The notes: generated by a model from the sequence alone, not told the origin. Shown: positions 31,966 through 41,766, counted from the stretch's first letter. The stretch is 64,000 nt of DNA from Sporosarcina sp. FSL K6-2383 (GCF_038618305.1 NZ_CP152017.1:1341501-1405500), one strand, 5' to 3'. Numbers and translations are program-made.

Positions 31966-32721
31966 TTTGCTGACAAAGTGATAATCGTGACGGGCGGATC
32001 AAATGGTATGGGGAAGTATATGGCGAAGAAATTTGCGGATGAAGGTGCGCAGGTCGTCATTACTGGAAGAGATTTGGATCGACTAAAGGCAGCGCAAGAG
32101 GAAATCGGCAATCATGCACATCCATTCCAGATGGATGTACGCAATGTCGAATCGATTGAAGCACTGATTACTTTTACAGATAAGAAATTTGGTCGCATTG
32201 ATGGGCTTATTAATAATGCAGCAGGAAATTTTATTGTACGGGCAGAGGACTTGTCAGCGAATGGCTGGAAGTCTGTCATTGATATTGTGTTGAATGGGAC
32301 ATTTTATTGTTCAAGTGCTGTCGGTAAGTATTGGATTGACAAAGGGCAAAAGGGATCGATTTTGAATATGCTGGCGACATATGCATGGGATGCAGGTCCT
32401 GGCGTCGTGCATTCAGCGGCCGCAAAAGCAGGTGTCATGTCGTTAACGCGTACACTGGCTGTTGAATGGGGTAGAAGTTATGGCATCCGTGTCAATGGCA
32501 TTGCACCAGGTCCGATTGATCGTACAGGCGGAGCAGAGAAACTGTGGGAGTCCGAGCAAGCAGCAAAACGTACAATCGCTTCGATTCCACTTGGTCGATT
32601 AGGGCAGCCGGAAGAAATTGCGGAGCTTGCCGCGTTCATCATATCTGATAAGGCATCCTATATGAACGGTGAAATCGTAACACTGGATGGCGGGCAATGG
32701 CTGAACCAATTTCCGTTCTGA
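31966..32721 (+). CDS. fadH: 2,4-dienoyl-CoA reductase, SDR type
   Basis: Reduces 2,4-dienoyl-CoA with NADPH during beta-oxidation of unsaturated fatty acids. 251 residues: cofactor motif TGGSNGMGKYMA, NNAAGNF, and LNMLATYAWDAGPGVVHSAAAKAGV. In the last the Tyr and Lys are 15 apart, the spacing of mitochondrial DECR (Tyr199-Lys214) rather than the usual YxxxK. B. subtilis FadH (YkuF) has this pattern. ATG 31966 has AAAGGGGG with 7 nt spacing. The FadR-type operator upstream and ykyB/ykuL/ccpC synteny support the name. Confidence 0.88.
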   Translation, partial: FADKVIIVTGGSNGMGKYMAKKFADEGAQVVITGRDLDRLKAAQEEIGNHAHPFQMDVRNVESIEALITFTDKKFGRIDGLINNAAGNFIVRAEDLSANGWKSVIDIVLNGTFYCSSAVGKYWIDKGQKGSILNMLATYAWDAGPGVVHSAAAKAGVMSLTRTLAVEWGRSYGIRVNGIAPGPIDRTGGAEKLWESEQAAKRTIASIPLGRLGQPEEIAELAAFIISDKASYMNGEIVTLDGGQWLNQFPF

Positions 32722-32785
32722 CTTTAGCTAATTGAATAGCTTTTCTAATTAAGCACATCCTTCTCTTAAAAGGAGTGATGACTGA

Positions 32786-33019
32786 ATGGACATTTGGGTT
32801 GTACCGATGATAATTGTTGTTTTACTTATTTGCACCATTGGGCTACTGTCAGCACGAAAATCGCGACAGGCCAACACGTCTGCAAATGGCCAAGATAGCG
32901 CTATTCCAGAAATAATTGAAAATCATCCATTTACATTGAACCCGATAATTTGGGTCATTTTTATCTACGCCATTTTCTTGTTTACAGTCATATTTTATTA
33001 TGCAACCTCTTCTTCTTAA
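32786..33019 (+). CDS. Small two-helix membrane protein, 77 aa
   Basis: Helix 1 is at about residues 4-22 (VVPMIIVVLLICTIGLLSA). A charged polar loop of about 30 residues follows, and helix 2 is at about 53-72 (IIWVIFIYAIFLFTVIFYYA). I recognise no family. AAAAGGAG lies 10-11 nt before the ATG. It sits 64 nt after fadH and ends in its own terminator, so it could be part of the fadH transcript. Confidence 0.65.
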   Translation: MDIWVVPMIIVVLLICTIGLLSARKSRQANTSANGQDSAIPEIIENHPFTLNPIIWVIFIYAIFLFTVIFYYATSSS

Positions 33020-33036
33020 TTAGAAGGGGTTTTTTC
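33003..33036 (+). terminator. Rho-independent terminator
   Basis: AACCTCTTCT pairs with AGAAGGGGTT (one G-U) and is followed by T6. The hairpin overlaps the end of the small membrane protein gene. Confidence 0.8.
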
Positions 33037-33123
33037 AATTTAGGGTCTACGTAGCCTTTTTATGATATGATAGATATGTAGCCTCTATCATGAACAGTGT
33101 GGCTACAGAGGGAGCTGATTCAC

Positions 33124-33567
33124 ATGATTTCTGTAAATAACAGGGATTTTCTCTTTACGCCAGTTGCGGATTATATTATATCATCAGAGAAGGTTGCACA
33201 TGTCCAACTAGGCAATAATGCAGAGCATGCACTGCTCGTCCTAACGAAAACTGGTTATTCGGCTTTGCCTGTCCTCGATGCGAAGTATCATTTAAAAGGT
33301 CTACTTGGGATTGGGATGATTACGGATTCGATTTTAGGACTTGAGCGTATTGAATATGAACGTTTAGCTGATTTAAAAGTCGACACAATTATGCAGACTG
33401 ATATTCCCTATATAAAGACGACTGATCGATTCCAAAAAGGGCTAGATCTTCTTATCAATCACACTTTCCTTTGTGTAGTAGAGGAAGATGGAACGTTTGC
33501 CGGTATATTAACACGACGTGTTATTTTGAAACAGTTTAAAAAATATATCTATTCCGTTGTTGAATAA
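33124..33567 (+). CDS. darB: CBS-domain c-di-AMP receptor DarB (CbpB, YkuL)
   Basis: 147 residues made of two CBS motifs (about 15-65 and 80-140). B. subtilis YkuL/DarB binds c-di-AMP and, when free of it, activates the (p)ppGpp synthetase Rel and pyruvate carboxylase. The size, single CBS pair and position just before ccpC match that gene. ATG 33124 follows GAGGGAG with a 9-nt spacer. The leader (33078-33108) can form a GTAGCC/GGCTAC hairpin. The segment KTGYSALPVLDAKYHLKGLL is the characteristic CBS strand-helix unit. Confidence 0.82.
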   Translation: MISVNNRDFLFTPVADYIISSEKVAHVQLGNNAEHALLVLTKTGYSALPVLDAKYHLKGLLGIGMITDSILGLERIEYERLADLKVDTIMQTDIPYIKTTDRFQKGLDLLINHTFLCVVEEDGTFAGILTRRVILKQFKKYIYSVVE

Positions 33568-33585
33568 GCGTACAGAAGGAAATGA

Positions 33586-33611
33586 AAGGCTCCGTGGATG
33601 GAGCCTTTTTC
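33586..33611 (+). terminator. Terminator after darB
   Basis: AAGGCTCC and GGAGCCTT flank a short GTGGAT loop and end in T5. Confidence 0.85.
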
Positions 33612-33671
33612 TGATTGTCCAGACTCCAGGCGCCTTATGCATTTCTTTAGTTGGAAGGAGAATAAGGAACT

Positions 33672-35159
33672 ATGAACAAAAACAAAGTGACAAATCGACC
33701 ATTAGTGCTTATATCCGTTATGTTGGCAATGTTTGTTGGGGCGGTTGAGGCAACAATTGTAACGACGGCTATGCCTGCAATTGCTGCTGATTTAGGTGGT
33801 TTCTCAAGATATAGTTGGATATTTTCAGCGTATTTATTAATGAGTACGGTTACAGTCCTAATCTATGGAAAGTTAGCTGACTTATTTGGTAGGAAGCCGA
33901 TACTATTCATCGGTTTAACGCTTTTTTTAATCGGTTCAATTCTTTGTGGTTTTGCGGTGTCAATGGAGCAATTAATCATTTTTCGTCTTATTCAAGGTTT
34001 TGGTGCTGGTGCTGTTATGCCGATTGCGACGACGATTGTTGGTGATATCTATACAACGGAAGAGCGTGCAAAAGTTCAAGGTTATTTATCAAGTGTGTGG
34101 GGGATTTCCGCCGTGTCGGGCCCTGTCATTGGTGGACTAATCGTACAATATATGAATTGGAAATTTGTTTTTTGGGTCAATGTACCACTAGGTATTTTAG
34201 CGATGCTTGGTATTTTACTATTCCTTCATGAGCCGAAACGACAGCAGAAAGTTTCAATTGATTATAAAGGAGCTGCACTACTTACTCTATCGTTATCTGC
34301 TATTTTATTTTGGTTGAGTGAAGGAGGACAGTCGTTTAGTCGGCTTTCTTTAACAAGTATCGTCCTTATAGTAGGTGGAATTTCATTATTTATGTTTTTC
34401 ATAAAGGTGGAACGACAGGCTGAAGATCCTATGATGCCGTTTGCCATTTGGAAAAACCCTGTGATTCTTTATGCAAATTTGGTGTCCTTGACATCAGGTG
34501 TTATTTTGATAGGGATATCTTCATATTTACCAACCTTCGTTACAGGGGTGATGGAGCAGCCTGCGATAATCGCTGGCTTTACATTGACTGCTATGTCCAT
34601 TGGTTGGCCAATTGCATCTTCTGTTGCAGGACACTTACTAATCCGTTACGGAACGTTTACCGTGTCATTTTTTGGCGGGCTGTCGCTCATCTTGGGTACG
34701 ATGTTGTTTGTGTTCATGGATGCGGGCTCCGGTCCATGGTGGGCTGCAGTTGCGAGCTTTTTTGTCGGTATTGGCATGGGGTTGACCAGTACATCATTCA
34801 TTGTCACTATACAAGGCGCGGTTCCCCATGAGCGTCGAGGATCTGCGACTGCCGCGAATATGTTCATGCGCAACTTTGGTAATACAATTGGTGCTGCACT
34901 TTTTGGAGCTGTGTTAAATGGTTCGTTAATGGCCCGTTTGGAGAATGAAAAATCAACTATGGGGTTGGAAGACGTCAATTTGTTATTGACGGATGAAAAT
35001 AGGGAAATGTTATCAAAAAACCATTTATTTATGCTGCAAGATGCATTGGATAATTCCTTGCAATGGGTATATATCGCAGTTGCAGCTTTTGCAATCATCA
35101 GTTTTCTTCTTATATTACGGATTCCACGTGGGAAGGGGTTATTACATGACAACGACTGA
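33672..35159 (+). CDS. MFS drug exporter, DHA2 (14-helix, EmrB/QacA) family
   Basis: 495 residues with 14 predicted membrane helices. Motif A is GKLADLFGRKPILFIG, motif C-like is SGPVIGGLIVQ, and the first helix carries AVEATIVTTAMPAIAADLG, typical of DHA2 proton antiporters. The substrate cannot be told. AAGGAG lies 12 nt before the ATG. Its 3' end overlaps the LysR gene by 14 nt, so the two are translationally coupled. That is unlike the usual context of ccpC, and the regulator might also affect this pump. Confidence 0.85.
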   Translation: MNKNKVTNRPLVLISVMLAMFVGAVEATIVTTAMPAIAADLGGFSRYSWIFSAYLLMSTVTVLIYGKLADLFGRKPILFIGLTLFLIGSILCGFAVSMEQLIIFRLIQGFGAGAVMPIATTIVGDIYTTEERAKVQGYLSSVWGISAVSGPVIGGLIVQYMNWKFVFWVNVPLGILAMLGILLFLHEPKRQQKVSIDYKGAALLTLSLSAILFWLSEGGQSFSRLSLTSIVLIVGGISLFMFFIKVERQAEDPMMPFAIWKNPVILYANLVSLTSGVILIGISSYLPTFVTGVMEQPAIIAGFTLTAMSIGWPIASSVAGHLLIRYGTFTVSFFGGLSLILGTMLFVFMDAGSGPWWAAVASFFVGIGMGLTSTSFIVTIQGAVPHERRGSATAANMFMRNFGNTIGAALFGAVLNGSLMARLENEKSTMGLEDVNLLLTDENREMLSKNHLFMLQDALDNSLQWVYIAVAAFAIISFLLILRIPRGKGLLHDND

Positions 35160-36036
35160 ACTTGAAATTATTAAAGCACTTGCTGAAGAGGGCAATATGC
35201 GGAAAGCGTCGGAACGTTTATTTTTATCGCAGCCGGCATTGTCTCAACGCTTGCAAACCATTGAAAAAGAATGGGGTACTTTGTTGTTCATTCGCTCACA
35301 GAAAGGGCTTGAACCGACACCAGCAGGTGAGTTGGTCATCGCTCATGCGCGGGAAACTATTTTGAAAAAGGAAGAAACGTTTGCGATGATTGCTTCAATG
35401 GCGGATAAGGTGCATGGGACATTGAAAATTGCTTGTGCATCTATCATCGGACAAACGTGGCTACCACAAGTATTGAAGGAATATGTCGAGATGTATCCTG
35501 ATGCAAAAATATCTCTTATGACAGGCTGGAGCTCGGAAATCGTGAAGGCTTTGTATGAAGGGGAAGCGCATGTTGGCATTGTACGTGGGCAAGTGGATTG
35601 GAAAAGCCACAAAACATATTTATTCCGTGACCATCTTTATCTTGTAGATCGCGAGATTACATCTATTGATGAGTTGAAGGATACAGATCGGCCATTTATC
35701 CAATTTAAAAGTGATTCAAATTACTTCATGGAAATCCAACGCTGGTGGCAACGTCATTTTCCGAAAAATCCAGGGCGTCAAATTACAGTCGATCAAATTG
35801 AAACATGTAAACAACTAGCGTTAAATGGAATTGGCTACGCTATTTTACCGTCCATTACATTGAGGGGTGACGAGGATGTCAATAAAATGCCGTTGCTGAA
35901 TAGTGAAGAAGAGTTTGAATTGACACGAGATACGTGGTTGATTGGCTACGAGTCTTCATTTGCGTTAAAACAAGTGGATGCCTTCGCTCAAATTGTTCAA
36001 ACGCATGCGGAAAGACTGCGAAAGGATTACAAATAA
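35146..36036 (+). CDS. ccpC: LysR family regulator CcpC
   Basis: 296 residues. The N-terminal winged HTH (NMRKASERLFLSQPALSQRLQTIEKEWGTLLFIRSQKGLEPTPAGE) closely resembles B. subtilis CcpC, the citrate-responsive repressor of citB and citZ. A periplasmic-binding-like effector domain follows. ATG 35146 has AAGGGG with 7-nt spacing and lies inside the end of the MFS gene. The ykuL-to-ccpC order is shared with B. subtilis, here interrupted by the MFS gene. Confidence 0.82.
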   Translation: MTTTELEIIKALAEEGNMRKASERLFLSQPALSQRLQTIEKEWGTLLFIRSQKGLEPTPAGELVIAHARETILKKEETFAMIASMADKVHGTLKIACASIIGQTWLPQVLKEYVEMYPDAKISLMTGWSSEIVKALYEGEAHVGIVRGQVDWKSHKTYLFRDHLYLVDREITSIDELKDTDRPFIQFKSDSNYFMEIQRWWQRHFPKNPGRQITVDQIETCKQLALNGIGYAILPSITLRGDEDVNKMPLLNSEEEFELTRDTWLIGYESSFALKQVDAFAQIVQTHAERLRKDYK

Positions 36037-36122
36037 TAAGAATAAATGGAACTTTGGTAGATTTAGTTCGTACTAATAGTGAAGCAGGAATAGATAAATG
36101 GCACTGATGGGAGGATATGACT

Positions 36123-38543
36123 ATGTGGAAAAAATTTATCGTGTTTGTGTTGTTACTAATGGCATCACTTGTTGTCATTCCAACTACGACGGCTTTTGCT
36201 GCACCGGAACTAAAGGCCAGTGTGAAGGTTGGCCTTGATGGTAAAGCAAAGTATGGCAAAGGGACTCCCGTTACAGTAACGATTGAAAATACGGGAACAG
36301 CTTTTAGTGGGGACATGGTTATTGATATGGATTACACGTATTCAATGGGAAGCGGGCAGGCATTTCCATTGGAAATCGGTGCGGGTGAGACAAAAACAGT
36401 GTCGTTTGTTAATGAAAAAATGAATGATAATGGCAATTATGGCTTGCAGTCGAGAAAATCTATCTTTTTCTATGAAGGTGGCTGGCAAAAAGGCAAGGAA
36501 ATTGAACATAAAGGTTCACGGAATATCCCTGCTGCTTTACAGAGTGCCGATAATAAGTTTGCGGTCCAATTTACCGATAATGTTGACCGTTTAACGGCTT
36601 TGAAAAAGGTTAGGTACGGCAATTCATCAACGCTAGTTTTGGTGGATGCTGCTAAAATTGAGGAAAAAACTAAGTTTCCAGAAGAGGCAATAGGATGGGA
36701 AGCTGCCAATTTTGTCATCATTGATGAATACCCATTGGCAGATTTATCAGCGAAGCAACAGCAGGCACTACTTGGCTGGGTACGAACAGGCGGTATTTTA
36801 GTGATGGGTGGCTCTGATAATAGTCAAGCTGAGGCAGGTGTATTTGCTGAGTATTTGCCTTTAAAGCTGCATGGTCAGAAAGAAATAGATGCTAGTCATT
36901 TGGTTGATTGGGTCGTATCAGGCGGCTTTGAAGGAACTTTTACATCGTATGAAGCTGAACTAACAGCAGATGCAAAACCACTTTTTGAAGTGGAAGGTGA
37001 TGTGTTAGTTGCTTACAAGAAGTTGGGTGATGGTGTGATCCTCCAGACTTCATTCTCGGTAGGTGATGCACCTTTAGTGGAAATGGAAGGTATGACTGGT
37101 TTTTGGAATACTTTGTTGGCAACTGGGGAGCGTATTGCACCGACAAATTCTCCATCTTCAAATTATTATTCTGACGGGCCGATGGATGCAATTGCCTATT
37201 CAGTAGGAAGTGTAAATGAATTATTTCCATCTTTTAGGGTGTCTGCACCCATTATTTTAGGCATTATTATTTTGTATATGATTCTTATTATACCTGTCCT
37301 TTATTTTATCCTGAAAAAGAAGGATAAGCGGGAATACACATGGTGGATCATTCCTGCATTTGCAGTAGTTACTTCAATTGCCATTTTTGCTTACGGTGCG
37401 AAAGATCGGATTGCCCGTGCACAGATTCAGCATACAGCTATGTTGAATGTGGCATCGGATGGTAGTCTGACGGGTTACTATGCAGAGTCTTTACTGACGA
37501 ATAAGTCGGGGAACTTTACATTTACAACACAGCCAGAGACAACTTTGTTTGCAGCTAATCGTGGAGACGATATATTCGGTGGGTCCTCTTCAATACCTGT
37601 CCATAAACGAACGATGCTAGAAAAAGATGCAACGGGCTCGACAGTCCATCTTCGCAATACAGGCTATTGGGATGTGGCGACCATTTATGGACAAACAACA
37701 GTGGAGAAGGTAGGTACCTTTGAAAGTCAGTTGAAGGTTGTAGATAAACAATTGACAGGGGCTGTTACGAATGACTTTTCGTTCGCTTTGACGGATGTAG
37801 TCATCTGGTCAGGCGTAGAGCAAATTGCACTTGGTGATCTAGGGCCAGGAGAAACTGTTCAGGTGAATGAAACCCTGAAAACAAGCACGTTGTTACCTAG
37901 ACGAACGATATTCAATTCGTATATGATCCCTCAAGCAGGGCAGACAGATGATTTAATGAAAATGAGAAAAGAGAGCATGTTAACCTTCTCGGGAGAGCAT
38001 ATGAATAAGGCGGGTCAACCAGCGATTATTGGTTATACCGATACGCAGATTGTTCCGATAGAGCTTGTAAATGGTAAGCCGACTATCTCATCGCTGACAA
38101 TGATTGCCCAGTCAATTGAAGCAGATGTACTCTTTACGAATGCTGTGACAGTTGAGCCGGAAATGATGACGATGTCGGTTGTGTCTGAAACGACTTTGAT
38201 TGATGCAGATCGAGCGGGGGGTCCTACCACAGACTACTTTTTCAATGACTCTGCTTATTTACAAAATTGGCAAATACCAGAGAAGCTGATAAATATGAAT
38301 TTGATATGGACGTCACTTGAGGTGTCAAAAGTTCAAAAACAATTGTATGAGGTCAGTATTTTAAATATCCAAACAGGTGAATATGAGTTGCAGGATGCGA
38401 GTAAATTTACGCTTACTGACAGGCTAGATGATTATATAACTTCTGATGGAACAATCGTTCTTCGCTTAGTTGTGAAAAATACACAACAGGGGAGCGGCGG
38501 ACGCGCTCCAGAGCTCAAATTGAATGGTGAGGTGTCAAAATGA
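36123..38543 (+). CDS. Large exported membrane protein, first gene of the MoxR/VWA-ABC operon
   Basis: 806 residues. A signal peptide (MWKKFIVFVLLLMASLVVIP ... AFA) is followed by an extracellular part of about 340 residues. This has an Ig-like start (VTVTIENTGTAFSGDM) and a GATase-like fold (LLGWVRTGGILVMGGSDN). Two membrane helices lie at about 375-397 and 408-427, with a basic KKKDKREYT loop between them, and a C-terminal extracellular domain of about 370 residues follows. ATG 36123 has GGGAGG at 8 nt. The stop overlaps the ABC ATPase start by 4 nt. It may be the surface-exposed partner of the ABC transporter and VWA proteins; function unknown. Confidence 0.75.
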   Translation: MWKKFIVFVLLLMASLVVIPTTTAFAAPELKASVKVGLDGKAKYGKGTPVTVTIENTGTAFSGDMVIDMDYTYSMGSGQAFPLEIGAGETKTVSFVNEKMNDNGNYGLQSRKSIFFYEGGWQKGKEIEHKGSRNIPAALQSADNKFAVQFTDNVDRLTALKKVRYGNSSTLVLVDAAKIEEKTKFPEEAIGWEAANFVIIDEYPLADLSAKQQQALLGWVRTGGILVMGGSDNSQAEAGVFAEYLPLKLHGQKEIDASHLVDWVVSGGFEGTFTSYEAELTADAKPLFEVEGDVLVAYKKLGDGVILQTSFSVGDAPLVEMEGMTGFWNTLLATGERIAPTNSPSSNYYSDGPMDAIAYSVGSVNELFPSFRVSAPIILGIIILYMILIIPVLYFILKKKDKREYTWWIIPAFAVVTSIAIFAYGAKDRIARAQIQHTAMLNVASDGSLTGYYAESLLTNKSGNFTFTTQPETTLFAANRGDDIFGGSSSIPVHKRTMLEKDATGSTVHLRNTGYWDVATIYGQTTVEKVGTFESQLKVVDKQLTGAVTNDFSFALTDVVIWSGVEQIALGDLGPGETVQVNETLKTSTLLPRRTIFNSYMIPQAGQTDDLMKMRKESMLTFSGEHMNKAGQPAIIGYTDTQIVPIELVNGKPTISSLTMIAQSIEADVLFTNAVTVEPEMMTMSVVSETTLIDADRAGGPTTDYFFNDSAYLQNWQIPEKLINMNLIWTSLEVSKVQKQLYEVSILNIQTGEYELQDASKFTLTDRLDDYITSDGTIVLRLVVKNTQQGSGGRAPELKLNGEVSK

Positions 38544-39469
38544 TTGAAATTAAAGGCCTAACTAAGAAATATGGCAAGTTTTGTGCACTGGATGATTTGA
38601 ATTTGACGCTGTCGGAAGGAACTGTTTTTGGCTTTGTCGGGGCTAACGGTGCAGGGAAATCAACGACCTTTCTCATTTTAGCAACCCTACTACAGCCAAC
38701 AATGGGAGATGTATTCATTAATGGTGTTAGTGTACGTGAAAAACCTTCCGATGTGCGTAAGATGATTGGCTATATGCCGGACTTTTTCGGTGTTTATGAT
38801 CAATTGAAGGCAGAGGAGTATTTAGACTTTTATGGTGCGAGTTATGGTATTCCAGAAGCAGAGCGGAAAATTTTAATCCCACAATTGTTGGAACTGGTCA
38901 ATCTATCACATAAGCGCTATGACTATGTCGATTTATTGTCACGGGGGATGAAGCAAAGGCTATGCCTCGCGCGCAGTCTCATCCACGATCCGAAAGTGCT
39001 TATTCTTGATGAGCCTGCATCAGGTCTTGATCCACGAGCCCGTGTTGAAATGAGAGATATTTTAAAAACGTTGAAAAAGATGGGCAAGACGATTTTGATT
39101 TCATCCCATATTTTGCCTGAATTAGCGGAGATGTGTGATGAGATTGGCGTCATTGACAATGGACGCCTCATTGCACACGGTTCTGTTGCTGAGATTCAAG
39201 ATAAGTTGCGTGGTGAGCGAGTCATTACGGTTCGCTTGGCGGGTGCAATGGAGCGAGCGATTGCCTTTTTCGAGGAGGATCCATTCATCTCTACTATTCA
39301 GACGTTGGATGGGGGAGCTGGTTTGACGTTTGTCTATAAAGGAACAGAAGAAGACCAGGTTGGGCTGTTAAAAAGGGCGATTCTCCATGATATTTCACTC
39401 CTTTCATTCATGGAACATGTCACGAATTTGGAAGATGTGTTCATGGAAATTACGAAAGGAGCTGATTGA
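38540..39469 (+). CDS. ABC transporter ATP-binding protein (ABC-2 type)
   Basis: 309 residues: Walker A GANGAGKST, Q-loop region GYMPDFFGVYDQL, signature LSRGMKQRL, Walker B VLILDEPASGLDPRAR and H-loop ISSHILPEL. A C-terminal extension of about 90 residues after the nucleotide-binding domain is of the type seen in Nat/Gld-like exporters. Its start overlaps the stop of the previous gene (ATGA) and the permease follows 2 nt after its stop, so it is tightly coupled. Confidence 0.9.
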   Translation: MIEIKGLTKKYGKFCALDDLNLTLSEGTVFGFVGANGAGKSTTFLILATLLQPTMGDVFINGVSVREKPSDVRKMIGYMPDFFGVYDQLKAEEYLDFYGASYGIPEAERKILIPQLLELVNLSHKRYDYVDLLSRGMKQRLCLARSLIHDPKVLILDEPASGLDPRARVEMRDILKTLKKMGKTILISSHILPELAEMCDEIGVIDNGRLIAHGSVAEIQDKLRGERVITVRLAGAMERAIAFFEEDPFISTIQTLDGGAGLTFVYKGTEEDQVGLLKRAILHDISLLSFMEHVTNLEDVFMEITKGAD

Positions 39470-39471
39470 GG

Positions 39472-40317
39472 ATGAATTTTAATAATCCAGTGTTATTTAA
39501 GGAATTAAAACTACGGTTTCGATCGCCGAAAAGTTTTGTAGGTATTTTATTCTATTTAGCCGCTATGTGCGTTTTCGTCTTCGGCTTTATCTTCACGACG
39601 ATGAGCTTAACGGGTGTGTCCTATTTTAGACCGACTGAAAGTATGCTGCTGTTTGCTTTCTTGGCATTTATCCAACTTGGCTTAGTCCTATTTATCACGC
39701 CGGGCTTGACGGCTGGGGCGATTAGCAGTGAGAGAGAAAAACAGACACTGCCTATTTTACTAACGACTTCTCAGAGCTCGTTTCAAATTATTTTGGGGAA
39801 ATTATTGTCGTCTGTAGCCTTTTTTATGCTGCTAACAGTGGCTGCGTTGCCAATTTATAGCTTGGTATTTTTATTCGGTGGAATTTCGCCGATGGATTTT
39901 GTACGCATATTTCTCTTTTTGTTTGTCACACTTCTAGCGGTTGGAAGTATCGGCATTCTATTTTCGACACTTATTCGTCGAACAATTGTGTCGATGATTG
40001 CAACGTATGGCATAATGCTATTTTTATCAGCTGTCACTGGTTTTTTATTAATTATTGTGTTGCAGGTGACGAGGTTTAATTTTAATGGGGTAGGTTTGCC
40101 GCCGCCATCTATCATCGGGCATATACTGGCTTCCATCAATCCTGCTGTGCTTTTTGCTTCGATCTTATCACCAGGGATGGAAGAAAGTATTACAGAAATG
40201 ACGCAGGTGAAATTTCCGATATGGATAGGCTATCTTATTTTCTACATCTCAATTACAGTACTGTCGTTATGGTTAGCGGTAAAAAAATTACGTGTGAATA
40301 TGAAACGTTTCAAATAG
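39472..40317 (+). CDS. ABC-2 type permease
   Basis: 281 residues with six predicted membrane helices. Conserved features of ABC-2 permeases are an N-terminal amphipathic NPVLFKELKLRFRSPKSFV segment and the ISSEREKQTLPILLTT coupling segment after helix 2. ATG 39472 is 10 nt after AAAGGAG; a TTG at 39466 is possible. It pairs with the preceding ATPase as an exporter of unknown substrate. Confidence 0.85.
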   Translation: MNFNNPVLFKELKLRFRSPKSFVGILFYLAAMCVFVFGFIFTTMSLTGVSYFRPTESMLLFAFLAFIQLGLVLFITPGLTAGAISSEREKQTLPILLTTSQSSFQIILGKLLSSVAFFMLLTVAALPIYSLVFLFGGISPMDFVRIFLFLFVTLLAVGSIGILFSTLIRRTIVSMIATYGIMLFLSAVTGFLLIIVLQVTRFNFNGVGLPPPSIIGHILASINPAVLFASILSPGMEESITEMTQVKFPIWIGYLIFYISITVLSLWLAVKKLRVNMKRFK

Positions 40318-40335
40318 TGGGAGGGAGGTAGGCGA

Positions 40336-41766
40336 ATGGCTGGGAAATCAATACTAACAAAGTATGTCCGTGCAACGCTGACGCGACTTCGTTTTGAAAG
40401 GGCTGTCCATACGCTACAAACAGGGGTGTTTATGGCTGTATTACTAGCCTTACTTATTGTTGGGGCTTCCAGATTATTCGTCCTGCCTCATTATGGACGA
40501 CTTGCCTGGATTGTTGCGGCGATTGCAGTAGTGGCAACAGCTATTTTTATCATTTACAAACGACTTGGGAAAAGTGAAGCTGTTCACAGGCTTGATAGTT
40601 ATATGCCGGATAATCTACTGATTACAGCATTGGATGAAAAGATAGGTGAAACGCATTTATCTGAGCCGCTAATTCAGGTGGCGGAGTCGAAAGTTGTGTC
40701 GGCATTTGAAGAATTTAAAAAGAGAAATAAGCATTATGTCAATGTGAAAATGTTTGCGGGCATAGTGATTGCATCGGCTTGCCTTGCAGTCCTGCTTATT
40801 TTCCCGTCTGAGGCACAAATAGAGGCGGGAGCAGTTGTTAAGGAAAAAGAAGTGATTGAGGAAGTGAAGAAAGAAGTAAAGGAATTGATCAAAAAAGAAC
40901 CACTACCCGAGGTGAAAAAAGAACTGCAAGATCTTGCGGAAAAGTTACTAACAGCAGAGCTTACTGAGGATGTATTGAAAGAACTGATCAAAAAACAAAA
41001 AGAATTACGTCTCAAAGAGCAACGTCTTGCGGATAAAAAAGAAGCTGCTGGCAAGTCAGATAATCCGGCGGATGCTTTAACTGATGCAGAAGAGCAGGAA
41101 CTAAAGGAACTTGGAAAGCTGGCGGACCAACTAGCTCAAAATCTTGGAAAAGCCCAAAGCGCGTTGAATAAAGTGGGTAAAGCACCTACATTACCAGCAT
41201 TAGCAGGTGCAAATGCATCACCTTCAGAAACAGATGGTAAACCAGGTACAACAAGTGGTGAAGGTATGGGCGAAGCAACTGGCGAAGGTGATGGTCAAAG
41301 TGAGGGAGAGAATACAGAACAAGTAGAGGGTCAAGGTCAAGGCCAAGGCCAAGGCCAAGGCCAAGGACAAGGACAAGGACAAGGACAAGGACAAGGTCAA
41401 GGACAAGGCCAAGGCCAAGGCCAAGGACAAGGACAAGGACAAGGACAAGGACAAGGACAAGGACAAGGCCAAGGACAAGGCCAAGGTCAAGGCCAAGGAC
41501 AAGGATCAGGCGGGCGCAATCTATTATCAGTTCCCTATGACCGTATAGGGGAAAAAGGAGAGTCTTCAGTAGTCGATGGTAAACTTGGTCAAGGCGATTT
41601 CATCGAGGAACGCGATGCTCAAGGACCGGTCGAAAAGGGGACAATTCGCCCTTACAGAGAGGTAGTAGGCGACTACAAAGATTCTTACTTAAAGAGTACA
41701 GAGAAGATGAAGCTGCCACCAGATTTACAGCATATTCTTTCGGATTACTTTTCTTCGATTGAATAA
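40336..41766 (+). CDS. Membrane coiled-coil protein with a (Gly-Gln)29 tract
   Basis: 476 residues. Membrane helices lie at about 26-45, 53-72 and 137-157. A Lys/Glu-rich coiled coil follows (about 165-275) and then a Gly/Glu/Thr linker. Residues 332-389 are 29 Gly-Gln dipeptides, and a conserved-looking C-terminal segment of about 85 residues (GGRNLLSVPYDRIGEKGE ...) completes the protein. Proteins of the DUF4175/TIGR02302 type also combine membrane helices with GQ tracts; similarity is by layout only. GGGAGGGAGG precedes ATG 40336. It sits between the ABC permease and MoxR genes. Confidence 0.72.
   Translation: MAGKSILTKYVRATLTRLRFERAVHTLQTGVFMAVLLALLIVGASRLFVLPHYGRLAWIVAAIAVVATAIFIIYKRLGKSEAVHRLDSYMPDNLLITALDEKIGETHLSEPLIQVAESKVVSAFEEFKKRNKHYVNVKMFAGIVIASACLAVLLIFPSEAQIEAGAVVKEKEVIEEVKKEVKELIKKEPLPEVKKELQDLAEKLLTAELTEDVLKELIKKQKELRLKEQRLADKKEAAGKSDNPADALTDAEEQELKELGKLADQLAQNLGKAQSALNKVGKAPTLPALAGANASPSETDGKPGTTSGEGMGEATGEGDGQSEGENTEQVEGQGQGQGQGQGQGQGQGQGQGQGQGQGQGQGQGQGQGQGQGQGQGQGQGQGQGQGQGQGSGGRNLLSVPYDRIGEKGESSVVDGKLGQGDFIEERDAQGPVEKGTIRPYREVVGDYKDSYLKSTEKMKLPPDLQHILSDYFSSIE
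41329..41502 (+). repeat. Hexanucleotide repeat GGNCAA x29
   Basis: Twenty-nine in-frame GGN-CAA units encode (Gly-Gln)29. Glutamine is always CAA, while the glycine third base varies (T, C, A) in blocks, which shows internal duplications. The length is likely unstable by slippage. Confidence 0.97.

Noticed and set aside
41224..41502. Minus-strand open frame opposite the Gly-Gln tract
   Set aside because: It is a low-complexity shadow of the GGNCAA repeat (Leu/Ser/Ala runs) with no ribosome site.
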